A stretch of DNA of 35,215 nt from Bradyrhizobium sp. JYMT SZCCT0428 (GCF_018131075.1 NZ_JAFCLS010000067.1:1-35215); one strand, 5' to 3'; counted from the stretch's first letter, positions 22,535 through 31,663 are shown. Numbers and translations are program-made. Notes: generated by a model from the letters alone, not told the origin.

Positions 22535-24628
22535 GTGAACGAAGTCGTAACACTCGAACGTCATGACGCCATCGCCATCGTCACGGTCAACAGCCCTCCG
22601 GTGAACGCGCTCAGCGCCGCCGTGCGTGGCGGCATTTTCGACTGCATGAAGGCTGCGATCGCTGATCCCGAGGTAAAGGCGATCGTGCTGACCTGCGGCG
22701 GCCGCACCTTCATCGCCGGCGCCGACATCACCGAATTCGGCAAGCCGCCGAAGCCACCCGGCCTGCACGAAGTGCTGGTGGCGATGGAGAACTCTCCGAA
22801 GCCGATCATTGCCGCGATCCACGGCACCGCGCTCGGCGGCGGTCTCGAAGTTGCTCTGGCATGCCACTATCGCGTCGCGACCAAAGAGGCGAAACTCGGC
22901 CTGCCCGAAGTGAAGCTCGGCCTTTTGCCCGGCGCCGGCGGCACCCAGCGCCTGCCGCGTGCGATCGGCCCGGAAATGGCGGTCAAGATGATCGTCAGCG
23001 GCGATCCGATCAGCGCTGCTGAAGCCCTCAAGAACGGCCTGATCGAGGAAATCGTCGAAGGCCCGGCCTCGGGCGGCGAAGCCTTTGCCCTCAAGGTGCT
23101 GGCGGAGAAGCGCCCGCTGCGCAAGCTGCGCGACGACGATTCAAAGCTCGCCGCGGCGAAGGCCGATATTTCGATCTTCACCAACGCGGTCGCGGCCCTC
23201 ACCAAGAAGGCGCGCGGGCTGGAAGCCCCTTTCGCCGCCGCGGATGCCGTGCGCGCCGCGATCGAATTGCCGTTCGACGAAGGGTTGAAGAAGGAACGCG
23301 AAGGGTTCCTCAAGCTGGTGTCGAGCGACCAGTCAAAGGCACAGCGCTACGCCTTCTTCAGCGAGCGCGAGGCGGCAAAAGTCGCCGCCGTTCCCGAAGG
23401 CACAAAACCGCGCAATGTCGAGCGCGTTGCCATCATCGGCGCCGGCACCATGGGTGGCGGCATCGCGATGTCGTTCGCCAATGCCGGTATCCCGGTGACG
23501 TTGATCGAAACCGGCGAAGAGCAGCTCAAGCGCGGCATGGGCGTGATGCAGAAGAATTACGAAGCGACCGCCGCGCGCGGTGGCATCCCAGCCGATGCGC
23601 CGGCGAAGCGCATGGGCCTGATCACCGGTGTGGTCGGCCTCGAGAACGTCAAGGACGCTGACCTTGTGATCGAAGCCGTGTTCGAAACCATGGCGGTCAA
23701 GAAGGAAGTGTTCACCGCGCTCGACAAGTACGCCAAGAAGGGCGCCGTGCTCGCCTCCAACACCTCCTATCTCAACATCGACGAGATCGCGAAGGTCACC
23801 AGCCGTCCGCAGGACGTGCTCGGCATGCACTTCTTCTCCCCGGCCAACGTGATGAAGTTGTGCGAGATCGTCCGCGCCGACAAGACCGCGCCGGATGCCT
23901 TGACCACGGCCGTCTCGATCGCGCGCAAGATTGCAAAAGTTCCGGCGGTGGTCGGCGTCTGCGACGGTTTTGTCGGCAACCGCATGCTCGCGCAGCGCGG
24001 CAAGCAGTCCGAAAAGCTGTTGTTCGAAGGCGCCTTGCCGCAGCAGGTCGATGCTGTCGTGACGAAATTCGGCATGCCGATGGGCCCGTTCGCGATGGGC
24101 GATCTCGCCGGCCTCGACATCGGCTGGCGTTCGCGGAAAGACCGCGGCCTCAAGTCGGAAATCGCCGATGCGCTGTGCGAAGCCGGCCGCTTCGGCCAGA
24201 AGACCGGCAAGGGCTACTACAAGTATGAAGGCGGTTCGCGTTCGCCGATGCCCGATCCCGAAGTCGAAAAGCTGATCGCGGAAACCCTGCAGCGCCTCGG
24301 CCGCAAGACCCGCGTCGTCAGCGACGACGAGATCCTCGAGCGCATGATGTATCCGATGATCAACGAGGGCGCGCGGATCCTCGAAGAAGGCATCGCGGCG
24401 CGTCCGAGCGACATCGATGTGATCTGGCTCTATGGCTATGGCTGGCCGATCTATCGCGGCGGCCCGATGTTCTATGCCGACCAGGTCGGCCTCAAGCACA
24501 TCGCGGATCGCCTGTCGTACTACGCCAAGGAGACCAACGATCCCTCGCTGGAACCCGCGCCGCTGCTCAAGCGTCTCGCCGCCGAGGGCAAGACGTTTGC
24601 GTCGCTGGCGCAGTCGAAAGCGGCTTGA
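22535..24628 (+). CDS. pimF: Enoyl-CoA hydratase / 3-hydroxyacyl-CoA dehydrogenase fusion (PimF-like)
   Basis: A 697-residue bifunctional beta-oxidation enzyme. The N-terminal crotonase domain (about 1-190) has TFIAGADITEFG, GGGLEVALACHYRV and GLPEVKLGLLPGAGGTQRLP with both catalytic glutamates. The dehydrogenase half begins with the NAD motif VAIIGAGTMGGGIAMSFA near residue 298 and includes SNTSYLNIDEIA, GMHFFSPANVMKLCEIV (catalytic His) and GFVGNRM. It performs hydration and NAD-dependent oxidation of enoyl-CoAs. The order crotonase then dehydrogenase at about 700 residues fits PimF of R. palustris (recalled) and peroxisomal-type enzymes. It starts with GTG behind AAGGGAGA and leads the + strand operon divergent from the IclR gene. 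A general fatty-acid role is the alternative. Confidence 0.85.
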   Translation: MNEVVTLERHDAIAIVTVNSPPVNALSAAVRGGIFDCMKAAIADPEVKAIVLTCGGRTFIAGADITEFGKPPKPPGLHEVLVAMENSPKPIIAAIHGTALGGGLEVALACHYRVATKEAKLGLPEVKLGLLPGAGGTQRLPRAIGPEMAVKMIVSGDPISAAEALKNGLIEEIVEGPASGGEAFALKVLAEKRPLRKLRDDDSKLAAAKADISIFTNAVAALTKKARGLEAPFAAADAVRAAIELPFDEGLKKEREGFLKLVSSDQSKAQRYAFFSEREAAKVAAVPEGTKPRNVERVAIIGAGTMGGGIAMSFANAGIPVTLIETGEEQLKRGMGVMQKNYEATAARGGIPADAPAKRMGLITGVVGLENVKDADLVIEAVFETMAVKKEVFTALDKYAKKGAVLASNTSYLNIDEIAKVTSRPQDVLGMHFFSPANVMKLCEIVRADKTAPDALTTAVSIARKIAKVPAVVGVCDGFVGNRMLAQRGKQSEKLLFEGALPQQVDAVVTKFGMPMGPFAMGDLAGLDIGWRSRKDRGLKSEIADALCEAGRFGQKTGKGYYKYEGGSRSPMPDPEVEKLIAETLQRLGRKTRVVSDDEILERMMYPMINEGARILEEGIAARPSDIDVIWLYGYGWPIYRGGPMFYADQVGLKHIADRLSYYAKETNDPSLEPAPLLKRLAAEGKTFASLAQSKAA

Positions 24629-24660
24629 TGGGGACGAGCGCAGTCTCTCCGTTCCCTTTC

Positions 24661-24745
24661 CCCTTGCGGGAGAGGGTCAGGGAGAGGGGTGGCGTCATCG
24701 GGACTGCCCGTGAAAACCCCTCTCCCCAACCCTCCCCCGCAAGGG
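24661..24745. repeat. Long dyad, CCCTTGCGGG type, between pimF and pimA
   Basis: The 29-bp arms 24661-24689 and 24717-24745 are reverse complements with about two mismatches, around a 27-base loop. It lies inside the operon, in the 166-bp gap before the ligase gene, and would form a very stable RNA hairpin that could set the relative levels of the two messages. Confidence 0.8.
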
Positions 24746-24794
24746 GGGAGGGAGCCTGTAGATTTGTGCTCACCTCACGCGTCGCAGAATTTGC

Positions 24795-26477
24795 ATGACC
24801 CATCCCGGCGAACAGTTCTATCCGCACGGCGTTCACTGGGACGATCCGCTGCCGCGCGGCACGCTGCCTGATTTGTTGTCGGCAGCGGCCGCCGAGTTCG
24901 GATCGCGCCCTGCGCTCGAATTCCGCGACCGGCCGATCAGTTACGCCGCGCTCGAAACCCTGGTGGAGACGGCAGCCTCCGCCTTCCTGCGCGCCGGCTA
25001 CGGCAAGGGTCATTCGGTTGCGCTGTTCCTTGGCAATTCGCCTGATCATCCCGTCAATTTCTTTGGCGCGCTGAAGGCCGGTGCCCGCATCGTGCACCTG
25101 TCGCCGCTCGACGGCGAGATCGCGCTGTCGCACAAGCTCTCGGATTCCGGCGCGCGCGTGCTGGTCACCAGCAATTTGTCGGCGCTGTTGCCGACCGCAC
25201 TGAAATTCCTCGACAAGGGCCTGCTTGATCGCCTCATCGTTTGCGAGGACGATGATTGGCGCAAGGTCGGCACGCCGCAGACGGCATTGCCTGATAATCC
25301 CGCTGTCATCACCTACAGGCAATTCATCGACGGCGCGGCCAAGCCCGCGCAATGGCCTGTCATGAGCGCCGACGATGTCGCGCTGCTGCAATATACCGGC
25401 GGCACCACGGGCCTGCCGAAGGGCGCCATGCTGAGCCATGGCAACCTGACTTCCGCCGTTTCGGTCTACGACGTCTGGGGCAAGCGGTCGCGCGCCGAGC
25501 GCAACAATCCGATCGAGCGCGTGATCTGCGTGCTGCCGCTGTTTCATATCTATGCGTTGACGGTGGTGCTGCTGTCCTCGATCCGGCGCGGCCATCTGAT
25601 CTCGCTGCATCAACGTTTCGATGTCGAGTCCGTAATGCGCGATATCGAGACCAAGCGCGCCACCGCGTTCCCCGGCGTGCCGACGATGTGGATCGCGATC
25701 GCGGCCTTGCCCGATCTCGACAAGCGCGATCTGTCCTCGCTGGTCAGCGTCGGCTCGGGCGGCGCACCGCTGCCGGTCGAGGTCGCGCGGATCCTCGAGC
25801 AGCGGGTCGGCATGAAGCTGAAGAGCGGCTGGGGCATGACCGAGACCTGCTCGCCCGGCACCGCCCATCCCAAGGAAGGCCCGGACAAGCCGGGCTCCAT
25901 TGGTTTGATGCTGCCGGGGATCGAGATGGACGTGGTGTCGCTCGACGATCCCAAGCAATTGATGCCGGTCGGCGAAGTCGGCGAAATCCGCATCCGCGGA
26001 CCAAATGTGACAAAAGGCTACTGGAACCGGCCGAAGGAAACCGCCGAAGCGTTCGTCGGCGACCGCTTCCTGACCGGCGACATCGGCTACATGGATGGCG
26101 ACGGCTATTTCTACCTGGTCGACCGCAAGAAGGACATGATCATCTCCGGCGGCTTCAACGTCTATCCGCAGATGATCGAGCAGGCGATCTACACCCATCC
26201 GTCGGTGCAGGAAGTGATCGTGATCGGGATTCCCGACGATTACCGCGGCGAGGCCGCCAAGGCTTTCATCAAGCTGCGCGCGGATGCAAAACCGTTCGCG
26301 CTGGAAGAGCTGCGCGGCTTCCTCACCGGCAAGCTCGGCAAGCATGAAATCCCGGCAGCGCTCGATTTCGTCGATGAACTGCCGCGCACGCCGGTCGGCA
26401 AGTTGTCGCGTCATGAACTGCGTCTGCGGCAGCCATCGCCGCAGGCGGCTCAACCCAACAAACGATTAGCTCAGTAA
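24795..26477 (+). CDS. pimA: Acyl-CoA ligase, AMP-forming (PimA-like)
   Basis: A 560-residue ANL-family ligase that activates a carboxylic acid to its CoA ester with ATP. The phosphate loop is LLQYTGGTTGLPKGAMLSHG near residues 197-216, WGMTETCSPG near 352, the hinge region LVDRKKDMIISGGFNVYP near 440-458 and the catalytic lysine in TPVGKLSRHEL near 536. This is close to long-chain fatty-acyl ligases; the pimelate/dicarboxylate preference is inferred from its place after pimF and beside the two-subunit dehydrogenase, as in R. palustris. No ribosome site is evident before the ATG, which follows a long palindrome. The next gene starts 10 bp after its stop, leaving no room for the thiolase found at this spot in R. 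palustris. Confidence 0.8.
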   Translation: MTHPGEQFYPHGVHWDDPLPRGTLPDLLSAAAAEFGSRPALEFRDRPISYAALETLVETAASAFLRAGYGKGHSVALFLGNSPDHPVNFFGALKAGARIVHLSPLDGEIALSHKLSDSGARVLVTSNLSALLPTALKFLDKGLLDRLIVCEDDDWRKVGTPQTALPDNPAVITYRQFIDGAAKPAQWPVMSADDVALLQYTGGTTGLPKGAMLSHGNLTSAVSVYDVWGKRSRAERNNPIERVICVLPLFHIYALTVVLLSSIRRGHLISLHQRFDVESVMRDIETKRATAFPGVPTMWIAIAALPDLDKRDLSSLVSVGSGGAPLPVEVARILEQRVGMKLKSGWGMTETCSPGTAHPKEGPDKPGSIGLMLPGIEMDVVSLDDPKQLMPVGEVGEIRIRGPNVTKGYWNRPKETAEAFVGDRFLTGDIGYMDGDGYFYLVDRKKDMIISGGFNVYPQMIEQAIYTHPSVQEVIVIGIPDDYRGEAAKAFIKLRADAKPFALEELRGFLTGKLGKHEIPAALDFVDELPRTPVGKLSRHELRLRQPSPQAAQPNKRLAQ

Positions 26478-26487
26478 GGAGGATCCG

Positions 26488-27678
26488 ATGGATCTCGCTT
26501 TCAGCAAGGAAGAAATAGCGTTTCGTGAGGAAGTGCGGACCTTCTTCAAAGACAACGTGCCGCCGGATACACGGCGCAAGCTGCAGGAAGGCCGCCACCT
26601 TTCCAAGGACGAGATGGTGACCTGGTGGCGCATCCTGAACAAGAAGGGCTGGGGCGTCTCGCACTGGCCGAAGGAATATGGCGGCACGGGGTGGACCTCC
26701 GTGCAGCACTACATCTTCAACGAAGAGCTGCAGATGCATCCGGCGCCGGCGCCGCTCGCCTTCGGCGTCAGCATGGTCGGGCCTGTGATCTACACCTTCG
26801 GCAATGAAGCGCAGAAGAAGCAGTATCTGCCGCGCATCGCCAATGTCGACGACTGGTGGTGCCAGGGCTTCTCCGAGCCGGGCTCCGGATCGGACCTCGC
26901 CTCGCTGAAGACCAAGGCCGAGCGCCGTGGCGACAAATACATCATCAACGGCCAGAAGACCTGGACCACGCTGGCGCAGCACGCCGACATGATCTTCTGC
27001 CTCTGTCGCACCGACAACAATGCCAAGAAGCAGATGGGCATCTCCTTCATCGTGTTCGACATGAAGAGCAAGGGCATCACGGTGCGCCCGATCGAGACCA
27101 TCGACGGTGGCCATGAGGTCAACGAAGTGTTCTTCGACGACGTCGAGGTTCCCGTCGAAAATCTGATCGGCGAGGAGAACAAGGGCTGGGATTACGCAAA
27201 ATTTCTGCTCGGCAATGAGCGCACCGGCATCGCCCGGGTCGGCGTTTCCAAGGAGCGGCTGCGCCGCATCAAGGATCTTGCCGCCAAGGTCGAATCCAAC
27301 GGCAAGCCGGTGCTCGAGGACCAGGGTTTCCGCGAGAAGCTGGCGGCCTGCGAGATCGAGCTGAAGGCGCTCGAACTCACCCAGCTGCGCGTCGTCGCCG
27401 ACGAAGGCAAGCACGGCAAGGGCAAGCCCAACCCGGCGTCCTCGGTGCTCAAGATCAAGGGCTCGGAAATCCAGCAGACCACCACCGAGCTTTTGATGGA
27501 AGTGATCGGCCCGTTCGCCGCGCCCTATGACGAGCATGGCGACGACGGCTCCAACGAGGCGATGGACTGGACCGCGCAGATCGCGCCGAGCTACTTCAAC
27601 AACCGCAAGGTCTCGATCTACGGCGGCTCCAACGAGATCCAGCGCAACATCATCACCAAGGCGGTGCTGGGGCTTTAG
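26488..27678 (+). CDS. pimC: Acyl-CoA dehydrogenase, large subunit (PimC-like)
   Basis: A 396-residue FAD-dependent acyl-CoA dehydrogenase. The middle-domain flavin loop is WWCQGFSEPGSGSDLASLKT near residues 125-145 and the C-terminal signature is SIYGGSNEIQRNIITKAV. The catalytic Glu that occupies the 'YEG' position of short/medium-chain enzymes is Gly here (YGG), so the base must sit elsewhere, as in IVD/LCAD-type or heteromeric enzymes. The best ribosome site of the operon, AAGGAGG, precedes the ATG. Together with the next gene it probably forms a two-subunit dehydrogenase that makes the first double bond in an acyl- or pimeloyl-CoA. Electrons would pass to ETF, which is not encoded here. 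Confidence 0.83.
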   Translation: MDLAFSKEEIAFREEVRTFFKDNVPPDTRRKLQEGRHLSKDEMVTWWRILNKKGWGVSHWPKEYGGTGWTSVQHYIFNEELQMHPAPAPLAFGVSMVGPVIYTFGNEAQKKQYLPRIANVDDWWCQGFSEPGSGSDLASLKTKAERRGDKYIINGQKTWTTLAQHADMIFCLCRTDNNAKKQMGISFIVFDMKSKGITVRPIETIDGGHEVNEVFFDDVEVPVENLIGEENKGWDYAKFLLGNERTGIARVGVSKERLRRIKDLAAKVESNGKPVLEDQGFREKLAACEIELKALELTQLRVVADEGKHGKGKPNPASSVLKIKGSEIQQTTTELLMEVIGPFAAPYDEHGDDGSNEAMDWTAQIAPSYFNNRKVSIYGGSNEIQRNIITKAVLGL

Positions 27679-27687
27679 TCCCGCCAC

Positions 27688-27773
27688 CGTCATGCCTGGG
27701 CTTGTCCCGGGCATCCACGTCTTGTTTGAGGATAGGAAAGTCGTGGATGGCCGGGTCAAGCCCGGCCATGACG
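27688..27773. repeat. Clover-like double hairpin, GTCATG(C/G)C type, between pimC and pimD
   Basis: Two arms of about 32 bp (CGTCATGCCTGGGCTTG..., ...CAAGCCCGGCCATGACG) are reverse complements with about four mismatches, and each arm also folds on itself. It occupies most of the 120-bp gap between the two dehydrogenase subunit genes. Confidence 0.8.
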
Positions 27774-27798
27774 ACACAGAAGCCGGAAAGTAAACAAC

Positions 27799-28941
27799 AT
27801 GGATTTTGATTTGTCCGAGGAGCAGCGGCTTCTCAAGGAAAGCGTCGACGGTCTCCTCAACGATTCCTACGACTTCGAGGCGCGCAAGAAATACCGCACC
27901 GAGAAGGGCGGCTGGAGCAAGACCGTGTGGGGCAAGCTTGCCGAACAGGGGCTGCTCGGCCTGCCGTTCTCGGAAGAAGACGGCGGCTTCGGCGCCGGCG
28001 CTGTGGAAACCGCGATCGTGATGGAAGCGATGGGCAAGGCGCTGGTGCTGGAGCCTTATCTCGCCACGGTCGTGATCGCCGGCGGCTTCCTGCGCCATGG
28101 CGGCTCGGCCGAGCAGAAGGCCGCGCATATTCCCGGGATTATCGACGGCAGCAAGACCTTTGCGTTTGCGCAGCTCGAGAAGAACTCGCGCTACGATCTT
28201 TCCGACGTCGCGACGACGGCCAAAAAGAAGGGCGCGGGCTGGGTGATCGACGGCGAGAAATTCGTCGTGATCAACGGCGAGAACGCCGACACACTGATCG
28301 TGACCGCGCGCACGTCAGGCGCACGGCGCGACAGAAACGGCATCGGCGCGTTCCTGGTGCCCGCCAACGCCAAGGGCGTCGGCCGCAAGGGCTATCCGAC
28401 CCAGGACGGCCTGCACGCCGCCGACATCACGCTGACCGGCGTCGAGGTTGGCGCCGAGGCTGCGATCGGCGATCCCGAGAACGCGCTTGAACTGATCGAG
28501 CGCGTGGTCGACGACGCCCGCACCGCGATGTGCGCCGAAGCGGTCGGGGCGATGGATGAATCGCTCAAATCCACGGTCGAGTACCTGAAGACGCGAAAGC
28601 AGTTCGGCGTCGCGATCGGCACCTTCCAGACCCTGCAGCACCGCGCCGCCGACATGTTCGTCGCCGTCGAACAGGCCCGCAGCATGTCGATGTTCGCGAC
28701 CATGGCGGCCGATTTCGACAACGCCAAGGAGCGCGCCACAGCTGTGGCCGCCGCGAAAGTGCAAATTGGAAAATCGCTGAAGTTCGTCGGCCAGCAGTCG
28801 ATCCAGCTCCATGGCGGCATCGGCATGACCCAGGAAGCCAAGATCGGCCACTACTTCAAGCGCCTGACCATGATCGAGAACACTTTTGGCGACACGGATT
28901 ATCATCTGCGCCGTGTGACGGATGCGGGTGGGTTGATCTGA
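27799..28941 (+). CDS. pimD: Acyl-CoA dehydrogenase, small subunit (PimD-like)
   Basis: A 380-residue acyl-CoA dehydrogenase homologue, shorter and more divergent than its neighbour. Recognisable parts are LGLPFSEEDGGFGAGAVE near residue 53, FAFAQLEKNSRYDLSD near 117 in place of the usual flavin loop, and SIQLHGGIGMTQEAKIGHYF near 334. The C-terminal stretch ENTFGDTDYHL lacks the YEG-type catalytic Glu and the NEIQ motif. This pattern suits the partner subunit of a heteromeric dehydrogenase such as PimC/PimD or the mycobacterial steroid FadE pairs. It lies 120 bp after the large-subunit gene, separated by a palindromic repeat. It might instead be an independent short-chain enzyme, but the pairing favours a complex. 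Confidence 0.8.
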   Translation: MDFDLSEEQRLLKESVDGLLNDSYDFEARKKYRTEKGGWSKTVWGKLAEQGLLGLPFSEEDGGFGAGAVETAIVMEAMGKALVLEPYLATVVIAGGFLRHGGSAEQKAAHIPGIIDGSKTFAFAQLEKNSRYDLSDVATTAKKKGAGWVIDGEKFVVINGENADTLIVTARTSGARRDRNGIGAFLVPANAKGVGRKGYPTQDGLHAADITLTGVEVGAEAAIGDPENALELIERVVDDARTAMCAEAVGAMDESLKSTVEYLKTRKQFGVAIGTFQTLQHRAADMFVAVEQARSMSMFATMAADFDNAKERATAVAAAKVQIGKSLKFVGQQSIQLHGGIGMTQEAKIGHYFKRLTMIENTFGDTDYHLRRVTDAGGLI

Positions 28942-28947
28942 CAAACT

Positions 28948-29021
28948 GTCATTGCCGGGCTTGACCCGGCAATCCATCGCTCTTCGAAAAGATGGATGCC
29001 CGGGTCAAGCCCGGGCATGAC
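28948..29021. repeat. Double hairpin, GTCATTGCCGGGC type
   Basis: Left arm GTCATTGCCGGGCTTG and right arm AAGCCCGGGCATGAC face each other around CCATCGCTCTTCGAAAAGATGG. It begins 7 bp after the pimD stop and is followed directly by a second dyad. Confidence 0.8.
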
Positions 29022-29031
29022 GAAATGAGAT

Positions 29032-29114
29032 CGTCATTGCGAGCGAAGCGAAGCAATCCATCGTGCGGCAAAACAAGTGTGGATTGCTTCGTCGCTTTGC
29101 TCCTCGCAATGACG
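29032..29114. repeat. Double hairpin, CGTCATTGCGAGCGAAGCG type
   Basis: Arms CGTCATTGCGAGCGAAG and TTGCTCCTCGCAATGACG, with an inner AAGCAATCCA/TGGATTGCTT pair. A different sequence family from the copy 11 bp upstream, giving two adjacent dyads in the 201-bp gap before the SDR gene. Confidence 0.8.
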
Positions 29115-29142
29115 GCAAAAAGAATCAGCGAGGAAACAAACA

Positions 29143-29916
29143 ATGAAAAACACCCCGTTCGATCTCACCGGCAAGGTCGCCGTCCTCACCGGCTCGAGCC
29201 GCGGCATCGGTCGCTCCTCGGCGGAACTGCTGGCAAAGCTCGGCGCCAGGGTCGTGATCTCCAGTCGCAAGGCGGATGCCTGTGCGGAGGTCGCCGAAGG
29301 CATCAAGAAATCAGGCGGCGATGCCCATGTCATTCCCTGCAACATCTCGCGCCGCGAGGAAGTCGACGCGCTGATCTCGGGCACGACAAAGCATTACGGC
29401 AAGGTCGACATCCTGGTCTGCAACGCCGCGGTCAATCCGTATTACGGCCCGCTGCTCGACATCAAGGACGAGGCCTTCGACAAGATCATGGGCTCCAACG
29501 TCAAGAGCAACATCTGGCTGTGCGCGCAGGCGATCCCGCAAATGGCATCGCGAGGCAACGGCTCGGTGGTCATCATCTCCTCAATCGGCGGGTTTCGCGG
29601 CTCCACCGTGATCGGCGCCTACGGGATTTCCAAGGCGGCGGATTTCTCGCTGTGCCGCAGCCTCGCCGGCGAGTGGGGTCCGAAGGGCGTCCGCGTCAAT
29701 TGCGTGGCGCCGGGTCTCGTCAAAACCGATTTCGCCAAGGCGTTGTGGGAAGATCCTGACAACCTCAAGCGCCGCACGGCTTCCACGCCGCTGCGCCGCA
29801 TCGGCGAACCCGACGAAATCGCGGGTGCCGTGGCGTATCTTGCCTCCGATGCGTCGACGTTCATGACCGGCCAGACGATTGTGGTTGATGGTGGGGTGAC
29901 CACCGCGGCGACGTAG
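29143..29916 (+). CDS. Short-chain dehydrogenase/reductase
   Basis: A 257-residue classical SDR with VLTGSSRGIGRSSAELLAKL as the cofactor loop near residue 15, the catalytic Ser in VIISSIGGF, Tyr-x-x-x-Lys in YGISKAAD near 160 and the ending TFMTGQTIVVDGGVTTAAT. It resembles FabG/DHRS4-type enzymes that act on 3-oxoacyl or carbonyl substrates; the serine-arginine in VISSRKAD after the second strand suggests NADP use. It could be the last gene of the pim-like operon, but two palindromes and 201 bp separate it from pimD. A role in the same acyl-CoA pathway is only inferred. Confidence 0.8.
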   Translation: MKNTPFDLTGKVAVLTGSSRGIGRSSAELLAKLGARVVISSRKADACAEVAEGIKKSGGDAHVIPCNISRREEVDALISGTTKHYGKVDILVCNAAVNPYYGPLLDIKDEAFDKIMGSNVKSNIWLCAQAIPQMASRGNGSVVIISSIGGFRGSTVIGAYGISKAADFSLCRSLAGEWGPKGVRVNCVAPGLVKTDFAKALWEDPDNLKRRTASTPLRRIGEPDEIAGAVAYLASDASTFMTGQTIVVDGGVTTAAT

Positions 29917-29921
29917 TTCTT

Positions 29922-30066
29922 CCCTCTCCCGCTCTTGCGGGGTCGAGACGAGCGAAGCTCGCTCTTAGGGTGCCGAGCGTAGCGAGGCGGGTGGGGGCTC
30001 TCTCCGCGAGTCCCATCGTCGAGAGAGCCCCCACCCCAACCCTCCCCCGCAAGCGCGGGAGAGGGG
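29922..30066. repeat. Compound dyad between the SDR and glpK genes
   Basis: Outer arms CCCTCTCCCGCTCTTGCGG (from 29922) and CCGCAAGCGCGGGAGAGGG (to about 30065) pair, and inner arms GTGGGGGCTCTCTC and GAGAGAGCCCCCAC pair exactly. A further small dyad, GAGCGAAGCTCGCTC, is nested in the left half. It fills most of the 234-bp gap before the glpK start. Confidence 0.8.
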
Positions 30067-30150
30067 GCGCACCACCGCCGCCCATATTGACCTTCCCCTC
30101 CCAATCCCCTTTCCTTGCCCCAACCAACCACCTTTCCGGGAAGCACCATC

Positions 30151-31653
30151 ATGTCCTTTGTGCTGGCGATCGATCAGGGCACCACATCCTCGCGCGCCAT
30201 TGTCTTCCGCAGCGACATTTCGATCGCCGCCACGGCGCAGCAGGAATTCCCGCAGCATTTCCCGGCCTCGGGCTGGGTCGAGCACGAGCCGGAGGATATC
30301 TGGACCTCGACGGTGATGGTCTGTCGCGATGCGCTGGAGAAGGCGGGCCTCAAGGCAAAGGACATCGCCGCGATCGGGATCACCAACCAGCGCGAGACCA
30401 CTGTCGTGTGGGACCGCGCCACCGGTCAGGCCGTGCACCGCGCCATCGTCTGGCAGGACCGCCGCACCGCCGACATCTGCGCCAAGCTGAAGGCCGAAGG
30501 CCATGAGCCTGCGATCTCGGCCAAAACCGGCCTGATCATCGATCCCTATTTCTCGGGCACCAAAGTCGCATGGATCCTCGACCACGTGCCCGGCGCGCGC
30601 GAACGCGCCGCGCGCGGCGAGCTGATGTTCGGCACCGTCGATTGCTATCTCTTGTGGCGTCTGTCAGGCGGCAAGGTGCACGCGTCAGACGCCACCAACG
30701 CCTCGCGCACGCTGCTGTTCAACATCCACACCGGCGAATGGGATGACGACCTCCTGAAACTGCTGCGCGTGCCGCGCTCGATGCTTCCAGAGGTGAAGGA
30801 TTCCTCCGCCAAATTCGGCGAGAGCGAGCCAGGCCTGTTCGGCGGCGCGATTCCGATATCAGGCATCGCCGGCGACCAGCAGGCCGCGACCATCGGCCAG
30901 GCCTGCTTCACACCCGGCATGATCAAATCGACCTACGGCACCGGCTGCTTCGCGCTGCTCAACACCGGCGCCACGCCGGTCGCCTCGAAGAACAAGCTGC
31001 TCACCACCATCGCCTATCAATTGAACGGCAAGCGCACCTACGCGCTCGAAGGCTCGATCTTCGTCGCCGGCTCGGCCGTGCAATGGCTGCGCGACGGCCT
31101 CGGCATCATCAAGCAGGCGTCGGAAACCGGACCTCTGGCGGACAAATCCGATTCCATGCAGAGCGTCTATCTGGTGCCGGCTTTCGTCGGCCTAGGGGCG
31201 CCGTACTGGAATCCCCGCGTCCGCGGCGCGCTGTTCGGCCTCACCCGCAACACCGGCCCCGCCGAACTCGCGCACGCCGCCCTCGAAAGCGTTTGTTATC
31301 AGACCTACGATCTGCGCGAGGCGATGCGCGCCGACTGGCCGGGCGAAAAGGCCGCCAACGTGCTCCGCGTCGACGGCGGCATGACCGCCTCCGACTGGAC
31401 CATGCAGCGCCTCGCCGATCTGCTCGACGCCCCCGTCGACCGCCCGATGATTCAGGAAACTACTGCACTCGGCGCCGCGTATCTCGCGGGTCTGCGGGCG
31501 GGTGTCTATCCGGAGCCCGCGAAATTCGCCGACAATTGGCGGCTGGAGCACAGGTTCAAGCCGGCGATGAGTGCGGCGACGCGGGAGCGAAAGCTCGCGG
31601 GGTGGGGCAGAGCGGTGAAGGGGCTGCTCGCGAGCGACGAGGGGGAGGGGTAA
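30151..31653 (+). CDS. glpK: Glycerol kinase
   Basis: A 500-residue FGGY-family kinase of standard GlpK length that phosphorylates glycerol to glycerol-3-phosphate with ATP in the cytoplasm. Landmarks are the phosphate loop AIDQGTTSSRAIVF at the N terminus, GITNQRETTVVWDRATG near residue 80, SGIAGDQQAATIGQACF near 240, KSTYGTGCFALLNTG near 262 and RVDGGMTASDWTMQRLADLL near 410. I start at ATG 30151, where the conserved N terminus begins; a TTG 12 codons earlier adds non-conserved sequence. It stands without glpF, glpD or a glycerol transporter nearby, so regulation with those genes must be in trans. No link to the pim-like genes is visible. Confidence 0.93.
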   Translation: MSFVLAIDQGTTSSRAIVFRSDISIAATAQQEFPQHFPASGWVEHEPEDIWTSTVMVCRDALEKAGLKAKDIAAIGITNQRETTVVWDRATGQAVHRAIVWQDRRTADICAKLKAEGHEPAISAKTGLIIDPYFSGTKVAWILDHVPGARERAARGELMFGTVDCYLLWRLSGGKVHASDATNASRTLLFNIHTGEWDDDLLKLLRVPRSMLPEVKDSSAKFGESEPGLFGGAIPISGIAGDQQAATIGQACFTPGMIKSTYGTGCFALLNTGATPVASKNKLLTTIAYQLNGKRTYALEGSIFVAGSAVQWLRDGLGIIKQASETGPLADKSDSMQSVYLVPAFVGLGAPYWNPRVRGALFGLTRNTGPAELAHAALESVCYQTYDLREAMRADWPGEKAANVLRVDGGMTASDWTMQRLADLLDAPVDRPMIQETTALGAAYLAGLRAGVYPEPAKFADNWRLEHRFKPAMSAATRERKLAGWGRAVKGLLASDEGEG

Positions 31654-31663
31654 CTCTCTCGGT

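Noticed and set aside
24567..28128. Two 600-codon frames on the - strand (24567-26453 and 26323-28128)
   Set aside because: Both are antisense to the ligase and dehydrogenase genes, whose motifs are intact; the antisense products have no recognisable domain.
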